Source of the DNA: Verrucomicrobiota bacterium
GTDB taxonomy: Bacteria > Verrucomicrobiota > Verrucomicrobiia > Opitutales > Opitutaceae
NCBI GenBank assembly: GCA_023443455.1
Contig: JAEZUE010000043.1
Span: 1 to 38,238, forward strand
DNA length: 38,238 nucleotides
Reading direction: 5' to 3'
The translations under genes were made by a program, and so were the position numbers. Positions 22,738 to 29,338 of the stretch are shown here, piece after piece. Numbering within the stretch: position 1 is the first letter of the stretch; every line of letters starts with the position of its first letter. Below the pieces are notes generated by a model that saw only the letters and a program-made list of their open reading frames with translations, made no database searches and was not told where the DNA came from.

Positions 22738-24915
22738 TTACGTGCGGGCAGGAGCGCGGGTGGAGGTCTCGACGATACGAGTAAGCACCTGAGCCGGCAC
22801 TTGATCGAAGTGGGAGGGCTCCATCGAGTAGGAGGCGCGGCCCTTGGAGAGGGAGCGGATGTCGGTGGCGTAACCGAACATGGTCTCGAGCGGAACGAGG
22901 GCGGCGATGATGCAGGCGCCTTCGCGCATCTCCATGCCCTGGACCTGGCCGCGACGGCGGTTGATGTCACCCATGATGTCGCCCTGGTATTCTTCGGGGA
23001 CGGTGACCTCGACCTTCATGATCGGCTCAAGCAGGATCGGTCCGGCGGCCTTCATCGCCTCCTTGAAGGCGAAGATACCGGCCATCTTGAAGGCGATTTC
23101 CGAGGAGTCGACCGGGTGGAAGGAACCGTCGACGATGCGGGCGGTGAAGTCCACCACGGCGTAACCGGCGATCGTGCCGTTCTTCGAACCTTCCATGATG
23201 CCCTCGGTCGCGGGCTTGATGAATTCCTTCGGAATCACACCGCCGACGATCTCGTTGAGCACCTGGATGCCTTTGCCCTTCTCGGCGGGGTCCATCTTGA
23301 TGACAACGTGGCCGTATTGGCCCTTGCCACCGGTCTGGCGGACGAACTTTCCTTCGCCGTCGGAGGACTTGGTGATGGTCTCGCGGTAAGCGATCTGGGG
23401 CTTGCCGGCCTCGGCCTCGACCTTGAACTCGCGGACCATGCGGTCGCGGATGATTTCGAGGTGGAGCTCGCCCATGCCGGCGATGATGGTCTGACCCGTT
23501 TCTTCGTCGGTGGAGACGCGGAAAGTCGGATCCTCGGCCGCAAGGCGGGCCAAAGCGTTGCCCATCTTCTCCTGGTCGGCCTTCGTCTTCGGCTCGATCG
23601 ACATCGAGATAACCGGTTCCGGGAAGGACGGCGGCTCGAGACGGATGTCGATGTTCTCGTCGCAAAGAGTGTCACCGGTGATCGCGTCTTTGATGCCGAT
23701 CACGGCACAGATATCGCCGGCGTAGGCGACATCGATTTCCTCCTTGTCCATGGCGCGCATGAGCAGGAGGCGCGAGACGCGCTCGTTGCGGCGGGTGCGC
23801 GGGTTGTACATCGACTGGCCCTTGGCGAGCTGGCCTTGGTACACGCGACAAAAAACGAGGCGGCCGACAAACGGATCGCTCCAGAGCTTGAAGGCGATCG
23901 CGACGGTCTTCTGCCGGTCGTCGGCGATGGCGGTCACGGGATTTCCATCGCTGTCGATGCCGGTGGTCTGCGGCAGATCGGTGGGGGCCGGCAGGTAATT
24001 GACGACACAGTCGAGAAGACGCTGCACGCCCTTCTTCTTGAAGGCGGAGCCCGGGATCACACCGGTGATCTTCATAGCCACGGTGGCGGCGCGGATGGCG
24101 GCCATCAACTCCGGGGCGGTGATCTCTTCACCAGCGAGGTATTTCTCGGCGATGGTGTCGTCGCTGTCGGCGACCGCTTCGATCAGGGCGTCGCGATACA
24201 TCTTCGCGGCATCCTTCATGTCGGCCGGGATCTCGACGATCGTGGGCTTCAGGCCCATCGGATCATCGGCCTTTTCCTCGAAGAGGTAGGCGACGTTGTG
24301 AACGAGATCGACCAGACCGGCGAAATTTTCCTCGGCACCGATCGGCAAGTAGAGCGGATGGGCGTTGGCCTTGAGCTTGGCCCGCATCTCCTCGACGCAC
24401 GCCAAGAAGTTCGCACCGACGCGGTCCATCTTGTTGACGAACGCCAGACGCGGGACGCGGTATTTGTTGGCCTGGCGCCAAACCGTCTCGGACTGGGGCT
24501 GCACCCGGCCGACCGCACAGAATACGGAAACCGCACCGTCGAGCACGCGGAGCGAACGCTCCACCTCGGCCGTGAAGTCCACGTGTCCGGGGGTGTCGAT
24601 GATGTTGATGCGGGTCTTGATGCCCTTGAACGGGCCGACGGAGGGGACCCAGGCGCACGAAACGGCGGCCGAGGTGATGGTGATGCCGCGCTCGCGTTCC
24701 TGCTCCATCCAGTCGGTGACGGCCGACCCCTCATGCACCTCGCCCATCTTGTGGACGGTGCCGGTGTAGAAAAGGATACGCTCGGAAGTGGTGGTCTTGC
24801 CGGCGTCGATGTGGGCCGCGATGCCGATATTGCGCGTCCACTCCATCGGAGCGGGGCGGTTGGCGGCGTTGGCCGGGGACAGTTTGGATTTCTCCGTGAC
24901 GATCGAAATGGACAT
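22738..24915 (-). CDS. fusA: Elongation factor G
   Basis: Translational GTPase for ribosome translocation and recycling. The G domain contains AHIDAGKTTT (P-loop, residues about 34-43), the switch region ERGITITSAA, DTPGHVDF and NKMD. Later domains hold GMGELHLEIIRDRM and the domain IV segment GGKGQYGHV followed by EFIKPATEGI, ending in a domain V GYATDIRSLSKGRASYSMEP. The length is about 725 aa. I chose the ATG at 24915 (MSISIVTEKSK); a GTG at 24939 overlaps the rpsG stop codon and would add eight residues. Both leave about 30 residues before the usual EF-G start (MEWTRNIGIAAHIDAGKT). Confidence 0.97.
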   Translation of the reverse strand: MSISIVTEKSKLSPANAANRPAPMEWTRNIGIAAHIDAGKTTTSERILFYTGTVHKMGEVHEGSAVTDWMEQERERGITITSAAVSCAWVPSVGPFKGIKTRINIIDTPGHVDFTAEVERSLRVLDGAVSVFCAVGRVQPQSETVWRQANKYRVPRLAFVNKMDRVGANFLACVEEMRAKLKANAHPLYLPIGAEENFAGLVDLVHNVAYLFEEKADDPMGLKPTIVEIPADMKDAAKMYRDALIEAVADSDDTIAEKYLAGEEITAPELMAAIRAATVAMKITGVIPGSAFKKKGVQRLLDCVVNYLPAPTDLPQTTGIDSDGNPVTAIADDRQKTVAIAFKLWSDPFVGRLVFCRVYQGQLAKGQSMYNPRTRRNERVSRLLLMRAMDKEEIDVAYAGDICAVIGIKDAITGDTLCDENIDIRLEPPSFPEPVISMSIEPKTKADQEKMGNALARLAAEDPTFRVSTDEETGQTIIAGMGELHLEIIRDRMVREFKVEAEAGKPQIAYRETITKSSDGEGKFVRQTGGKGQYGHVVIKMDPAEKGKGIQVLNEIVGGVIPKEFIKPATEGIMEGSKNGTIAGYAVVDFTARIVDGSFHPVDSSEIAFKMAGIFAFKEAMKAAGPILLEPIMKVEVTVPEEYQGDIMGDINRRRGQVQGMEMREGACIIAALVPLETMFGYATDIRSLSKGRASYSMEPSHFDQVPAQVLTRIVETSTRAPART

Positions 24916-24935
24916 GTCGGTCGGGGGCGTACTGC

Positions 24936-25409
24936 TCACCAGCGCAGGTGGGCGAAGGCGCGATTGGCCTGGGCCATCTTGTGGGTGTCTTCCTTCTTCT
25001 TCACCACGCCACCCGTGTTGTTGTAGGCGTCGATGATTTCGTTCGCGAGGGCGTCGCGCATCGGCAGGCCCTTCTTGCCATAGGCGGCGTCGACGATCCA
25101 GCGGATGCCGAGCGACTCCTGGCGTTCGAACGAGATTTCGACCGGCACCTGATAGGTGGCGCCACCGACACGGCGGCTCTTCACCTCGATGCGCGGGCGG
25201 GCATTGTCGAGCGCTCCGGTGAGGATTTCGATCGGGTTGCCCTTCTCGAGCTTCTCGGAAGCTTTTTCGAACGCACCGTAAACGATGCGCTGGGCGACGC
25301 TCTTCTTGCCACGCTCCATGATCGAGTTGATCAGGTGGGCAACGAGGGTGCTCTGATAGCGGATGTCCGGTTGGACCGGGCGCTTGGACGCTCTACGACG
25401 GCGAGACAT
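24936..25409 (-). CDS. rpsG: Ribosomal protein uS7
   Basis: Primary 16S 3'-domain binding protein near the E site; in E. coli it represses the str operon. Motifs: MSRRRRASKRPVQPD, LVAHLINSIMERGKKSVAQR, the segment ARPRIEVKSRRVGGATYQVP, and a C-terminal KKEDTHKMAQANRAFAHLRW. It has 157 residues. It is nine bases downstream of rpsL and abuts fusA, the usual str order. Confidence 0.98.
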   Translation of the reverse strand: MSRRRRASKRPVQPDIRYQSTLVAHLINSIMERGKKSVAQRIVYGAFEKASEKLEKGNPIEILTGALDNARPRIEVKSRRVGGATYQVPVEISFERQESLGIRWIVDAAYGKKGLPMRDALANEIIDAYNNTGGVVKKKEDTHKMAQANRAFAHLRW

Positions 25410-25418
25410 GGCGAAAGA

Positions 25419-25805
25419 TCAGGATTTTTTGGCTTCCTTGGGACGTTTCACGCCGTACTTGGAACGGCTGCGACGGCGCTTCTCGACACCGACGGCGTCG
25501 AGGGCACCACGAACGATATGGTAACGAACACCGGGCAAGTCCTTCACACGACCGCCACGGACGAGCACAATGGAGTGCTCCTGAAGATTGTGGCCCTCGT
25601 CCGGAATGTACGAAATGACTTCGGTACCGTTCGTGAGGCGAACCTTGGCGACCTTACGGATGGCGGAGTTCGGTTTCTTCGGCGTGCGCGTCATGACCTG
25701 CACGCAGACGCCACGGCGGAAAGGATTGCTGGCGAGAGCCGGCGACTTGGATTTCGCGCGGACCGCACGGCGGCCTTTTCTCACGAGTTGGTTGATCGTA
25801 GGCAT
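25419..25805 (-). CDS. rpsL: Ribosomal protein uS12
   Basis: Decoding-centre protein of the small subunit and first gene of the cluster. The ATG at 25805 gives MPTINQLVRKGRRAVRAKSK. The streptomycin-site loops are of sensitive type: TPKKPNSA (K43 and K44) and GGRVKDLPGVRYH, both with the lysines kept. It ends KYGVKRPKEAKKS; 128 residues. An upstream in-frame extension is not supported by homology. A leader of at least 100 bases precedes it. Confidence 0.98.
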   Translation of the reverse strand: MPTINQLVRKGRRAVRAKSKSPALASNPFRRGVCVQVMTRTPKKPNSAIRKVAKVRLTNGTEVISYIPDEGHNLQEHSIVLVRGGRVKDLPGVRYHIVRGALDAVGVEKRRRSRSKYGVKRPKEAKKS

Positions 25806-25846
25806 GGACGAAGAAGGACGAAAATAAGGGAAAAGAGGCGGACGCT

Positions 25847-25864
25847 GGGGATTGGCCCAACCCC
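25847..25864. promoter_or_regulatory. Imperfect palindrome in the rpsL leader
   Basis: The bases ggggattggcccaacccc form an inverted repeat with one bulged base, 42 bases upstream of the rpsL start codon. It could be an operator-like site or an RNA hairpin in the leader. Its role is unknown. Confidence 0.35.
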
Positions 25865-25995
25865 GTGCAAGAAGTTTTTTCGCATTCTGCACTTATTCTC
25901 GCTTGCAGTGTTTTGCGCCTCCGTTTGGGCCGATCGGCCGCGCGGATTCACCTTCTCTGCAAGCTGGAAACGAGGTCGGAGTATAGAAGCGGTCA

Positions 25996-26024
25996 GGTAG
26001 ACAGGACCGAGGAATCGATGTCAA
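25996..26024 (-). promoter_or_regulatory. Candidate sigma-70 type promoter for the ribosomal protein cluster
   Basis: On the minus strand a consensus -35 box TTGACA (26019-26024) is followed after 17 bases by TCTACC (25996-26001) as a weak -10. A better -10 hexamer TATACT lies further on at 25980-25985 but at non-standard distance. It is downstream of the EamA gene stop and points towards rpsL, giving a leader of about 180 bases. The hexamer match is seen; activity is inferred. Confidence 0.4.
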
Positions 26025-26085
26025 CAACACTGTCGCGAGAAACGCAGGAAGGCACTGCCCCGGGGCGCGACCGGGCGCAAAGGAA

Positions 26086-26991
26086 TCACCGAGGACGGGC
26101 CAGGACGATCAGCACGATGCCGGCGAGCACGCCGAGCACCGCGGGAAGTTTCCGCAACCCGTTGGCCTCCCGGAAAAGGAGCAGGCCGCCCGCGAACGCG
26201 ATCAGTGTACTGCCACGACGAACACTCGAGACGACCGACACGAGGGCGTCCGGGTCGCGCAACGCCCCGAAGTAGAGGTAGTCGGAGACCAGCAGCATGC
26301 CCGCGATGCAGGGGATGCTCCAACGCCAGTGGAACTCGTTGCGCTGCCACCAGCGGCGCTTCCAGCCGATCGCCAGCGGCAGGAACAGCACGGCCAGATA
26401 GACCGAAAACCACGCCTGCACCGTCGGCACCGTGAACCCGGCATGGGCGAGCAGATACTTGTCGTAGAGCCCGCTCACCGCCCCGAGGAGGGTGCCGCCG
26501 ACCATGTATCCGATCCACCGGTTCCGATGAAACCGGATCCCCTCCCCCCGCCCCGCCACCGAGAGGCAGACGAACGACGCCAGCGTCGTCATGATCCCGA
26601 GCCATTCGAGCAGGTTGGGCCGCTCCGACAGCACCACCAGCGCCCCCGCCAGGGTCCAGATCGGACCGGTGGCCCGGATCGGCGAGGTGATCGAGACCGG
26701 CAGGTGCTTCATCGCGAAGTAGGTGAACATCCACGACGAGGCGACGATCGCCGACTTCAACGCCAGCTGCAGGTGCCCCAACGGCGTGACCGCGCTCACC
26801 GTCAGGCTCGGCGACAGCGCGCCCGGCGCCGCCGCCCCAAGCAGCATCAGCCCGCCCCACACGGTCGCCGCACACAACGTGCTGCAGAACAAAACCGGCA
26901 CGACCGCGTTCTCCCGCACCGCGTGCTTGGTGCAGAGTTCATAGATGCCCAGAAAGAGCGCGGCGACGAGGCTGGCGAGGATCCAGTTCAT
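26086..26991 (-). CDS. EamA/DMT-superfamily membrane permease (301 aa)
   Basis: The ATG at 26991 gives MNWILASLVAALFLGIYELC; the protein then has about ten hydrophobic helices in two halves, the layout of the drug/metabolite transporter superfamily. Typical features: the helix pair with SSWMFTYFAMKHLPVSITSP and IRATGPIWTLAGALVVLSER in the first half, and its counterpart FGALRDPDALVSVVSSVRRG and FRE at the second. Such proteins export or import small metabolites; the substrate cannot be inferred. The gene stands alone and is divergent from the lipoprotein gene at 27127. The longer open frame upstream is antisense to that gene and is not used. Confidence 0.88.
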   Translation of the reverse strand: MNWILASLVAALFLGIYELCTKHAVRENAVVPVLFCSTLCAATVWGGLMLLGAAAPGALSPSLTVSAVTPLGHLQLALKSAIVASSWMFTYFAMKHLPVSITSPIRATGPIWTLAGALVVLSERPNLLEWLGIMTTLASFVCLSVAGRGEGIRFHRNRWIGYMVGGTLLGAVSGLYDKYLLAHAGFTVPTVQAWFSVYLAVLFLPLAIGWKRRWWQRNEFHWRWSIPCIAGMLLVSDYLYFGALRDPDALVSVVSSVRRGSTLIAFAGGLLLFREANGLRKLPAVLGVLAGIVLIVLARPR

Positions 26992-27126
26992 GGCAAAAAC
27001 GGCCGTTTGTGCCGCTCCCACCCGCGGATCGCAAGGGCCGATCCCGTGTCTCCATTGTTGCCATTCACCGCGGCCGCCGGTTGCCTCGCCCGGCCCCACG
27101 TCCCGATCAACCCGTACTCCGCCGCC

Positions 27127-27471
27127 ATGATTCGACGCCTCTTCGCCTTCTTTTCCATCGTTCTGGTCGCACTCGCCCTCTCCGGGTGCGGCGCCTCCCC
27201 CTCCTCGACCGCCGAAAAATTCACCGTCGCCCTCGCCAAGGGCGACATCGAAACGGCCAAGAAACACTGCACTCAATCCACGGGCAGCATGCTCGAGATG
27301 GCCCGTTCCATGGGTGCCGTGCAGACCCAGCCCGACTTCGAGTTCGAAGCCTCCCGCGAGGACGTCGATGGCAACCGGGCGACCGTGTATTTCAAGGATG
27401 CCGACGGCAACGAGGAGAAAGTCGACTTGGTGAAGATCGATGGACAATGGCTGGTTGAAATTCGCAAGTAG
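27127..27471 (+). CDS. DUF4878-like lipoprotein (114 aa)
   Basis: A lipoprotein signal is clear: basic start MIRRLFAFFS, hydrophobic core, and lipobox LSGC with the acylated C21. The mature part fits the DUF4878/NTF2-like pattern: an early helix AEKFTVALAKGDIETAKKHC, then strands ending in VYFKDADGNEEKVDLVKIDG and QWLVEIRK. Proteins of this kind are membrane-anchored in the periplasm and of unknown function. The gene overlaps the start of the next gene by 32 bases, so the two are very likely co-transcribed and coupled. Confidence 0.83.
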   Translation: MIRRLFAFFSIVLVALALSGCGASPSSTAEKFTVALAKGDIETAKKHCTQSTGSMLEMARSMGAVQTQPDFEFEASREDVDGNRATVYFKDADGNEEKVDLVKIDGQWLVEIRK

Positions 27472-28069
27472 CCTCGGCGCCGCACTCGCGGTGGCCGGCA
27501 TCGGTCTGATCGCAATCGACCGACCGGACCGCACCCCGCCGACCGGTGGCGCCCGCCACGAGATCCCGGAGCCCTCCTCGCGCGCACTACAGGAGGGCGA
27601 CTTGATCTTCCGACGCGGCGCCGGGCTCTGGTCGGCTCTCTTTGCGGAAGCCTCGCGGCAAGACCATCGCTACTCGCACGTCGGAGTCGCCCTCCGCGCC
27701 GGCTCCGGCGAATGGGTGGTCATCCATGCCAGTGCGAGCGACCTGACGGGCGTCGGCTGCGTGGATATCGAATCGCTGGCGGGCTTCCTTGGCGAAGCGG
27801 TCGCCTGGGAAATCCGACGCCCAGCCATCCCGGGGGAGGCCCTTCCCGCCTTCATCGAAACGCTGCGCCGCGCGGCCCGTGATCACACGCCATTCGACGC
27901 CGATTTCGACCTCGGCAGCACCGAACAGGTCTACTGCACCGAACTCGTTTGGCGCGCGTGGATGGTTGCCACCGGCACCGATCCGATTCCCGAGAAAACT
28001 ATGTGGCGCGACAAACTTCGGATCATCAGCATCGAGGACCTGCTGCAAGTGACCGCCCCCGCCCCCTGA
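27440..28069 (+). CDS. YiiX/YebB-like permuted papain-fold hydrolase (209 aa)
   Basis: After one N-terminal hydrophobic segment (residues 8-26) the protein shows the order of permuted NlpC/P60 (YiiX-type) enzymes: GDLIFRRG (53-60), catalytic histidine H80 in RYSHVGVAL, and the cysteine C166 in VYCTELVWRAW. The reversed His-then-Cys order is typical of this group. Members are thought to act on peptide or lipid amide/ester bonds; the substrate is unknown. The membrane anchor points to the periplasm. The start ATG lies inside the end of the lipoprotein gene, in another frame; no later ATG would keep the hydrophobic anchor. Confidence 0.85.
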   Translation: MDNGWLKFASSLGAALAVAGIGLIAIDRPDRTPPTGGARHEIPEPSSRALQEGDLIFRRGAGLWSALFAEASRQDHRYSHVGVALRAGSGEWVVIHASASDLTGVGCVDIESLAGFLGEAVAWEIRRPAIPGEALPAFIETLRRAARDHTPFDADFDLGSTEQVYCTELVWRAWMVATGTDPIPEKTMWRDKLRIISIEDLLQVTAPAP

Positions 28070-28379
28070 CCCCGCCCGGCTCGGCCGCAACGATCCACTT
28101 GCCGCGACCTACGAGCGATTGGGTCCGCACCGACGGCGGGCAAGCTAGCCCACGCTGGCGGCTCCTCCCGCCTGACCCACGGACACCCATTCCTCCGACA
28201 CGGGCCGAGCTGGAAGCACCCGCCCCCTACGGAATATCCAGGAGTGCAACACGCCCTACCCTCGACGCCGGGATCGGCGAAAAATGCGTCAGTTTGCGAG
28301 GCGCCACACACGTTGGGTTGCCTCGCACCCGATCCCACCACGACCGTCGCGGGCCCAATCCACCACCCTCGCCGCCGTC
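28070..28379. other. Intergenic region with no gene seen (310 bases)
   Basis: Short open frames exist on both strands but none has a recognisable product, good ribosome site or the codon pattern of neighbours. I see no tRNA, terminator hairpin with T-run or repeat. An in-frame ATG at 28284 could extend the NERD gene upstream, but the added residues (RRHTRWVASHPIPPRPSR) do not look like protein of this family. Confidence 0.5.
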
Positions 28380-29267
28380 ATGACGACCGCCTACGCCACC
28401 GGGACACTCCTCTTCGGCCTCTTCTTCGCCCTCATCGCCGCCGCCCTTTTCACTTGGCGCCAGCTGAGCCGCGCCCAGCGGCCGCCAGTGGAGTTCAAGC
28501 TGCTCCGCGGCCCCGGGGAATTGACCCTGCGGCAACTCCGCCGCCTCGAAACCCGCCTGCCTGCGACACTGCTCGTCGCCGTGCTTCTGCCGATTCTTCT
28601 CGGCTTCGCTCTGCTGCTCTACGTGCCGCTCCTGGTCGGCTTCGCGCAGTTTGCCATCGCGATCGTCGGCTGGCTCGGCTGGGGCGCCGCGGTCTACTTC
28701 ATTGGCCGCTACGTCCACCAACAACTCCAGCTCCGCCGGATGCTGGCGCTACGCTACGTCGGCGAACGTGCCATCGCCGAGGAACTCTCGCCACTGCTCA
28801 CCGAAGGCTTTCGGTTCTTCCACGATGTCGCCATCCATGGCGCCGACTCGAGCGTCGACCTCGACCTGGTCATCGTCGGCCCCAACGGCGTGACCGTGCT
28901 CGAAGCCGAGACCCGCGAACGCGAAAAAGGGCCCGATGCCCACCGCGACCACGAAGTCACCTTCGACGGCAAACACCTGCTCTGGCCCTGGGGCGCGGAC
29001 CGGGGCACGGTTGCCTCGATCGAGTCCGAGACCGCCAGTTTCAGCAAATGGTTGGTGCAGACCACCGGCTACCGCATCACGGCGTATCCGCTGCTCACCA
29101 TTCCCGGCTGGTGGGTCAACATCACCGGCCCCGGCTTGGTCAACGTGGTGAACCACAAGCAGGTCCTGCACGCCGTGACCGAGCGGACAGAAATTCAGCT
29201 CGAGCCCGAGCAGATCGAAAAGATCTGCCGCGAACTCGAGCTGCATTGCCGCGACGTGGAGGCGTGA
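28380..29267 (+). CDS. Membrane-anchored NERD-domain protein (295 aa)
   Basis: Two or three hydrophobic segments (about 8-25, 62-82 and 84-108) precede a nuclease-related domain of about 124-235. Signs of NERD: GERAIAEELSPLL (128-140), D162 in DLDLVIVGPNGVTVLEAE, and PGWWVNITGPGLVN later. The active-site (D/E)-x-K triplet of the restriction-endonuclease fold is changed: the normal E-x-K is E175-A-E177. The protein may therefore lack nuclease activity or use another residue. The start at the ATG of 28380 (MTTAYATG) keeps the first helix. It stands alone and converges on the TonB receptor gene. Confidence 0.8.
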   Translation: MTTAYATGTLLFGLFFALIAAALFTWRQLSRAQRPPVEFKLLRGPGELTLRQLRRLETRLPATLLVAVLLPILLGFALLLYVPLLVGFAQFAIAIVGWLGWGAAVYFIGRYVHQQLQLRRMLALRYVGERAIAEELSPLLTEGFRFFHDVAIHGADSSVDLDLVIVGPNGVTVLEAETREREKGPDAHRDHEVTFDGKHLLWPWGADRGTVASIESETASFSKWLVQTTGYRITAYPLLTIPGWWVNITGPGLVNVVNHKQVLHAVTERTEIQLEPEQIEKICRELELHCRDVEA

Positions 29268-29281
29268 GCGAGCCGGGGACG

Positions 29282-29309
29282 AAAAACGCCGCCCGTGACC
29301 GGGCGGCGT
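29282..29309 (-). terminator. Intrinsic terminator of the TonB-dependent receptor gene
   Basis: The minus strand has a perfect 10-bp hairpin, ACGCCGCCCG / CGGGCGGCGT (29286-29295 and 29300-29309), with a four-base loop, followed by five T residues (29282-29286). It lies 30 bases after the receptor stop codon, between the two convergent genes. Plus-strand transcripts have no T-run after it. Confidence 0.9.
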
Positions 29310-29338
29310 CGATGCCTAAGTGAACGGGCTGGAATGAA

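Noticed and set aside
22327..25026. 899-residue open frame on the plus strand
   Set aside because: It is antisense to rpsJ and fusA; such long frames arise from GC-rich codon bias. The minus strand encodes clear EF-G motifs.
26992..27534. N-terminal extension of the EamA permease
   Set aside because: It is antisense to the DUF4878-like lipoprotein gene, and the ATG at 26991 gives a normal first helix.
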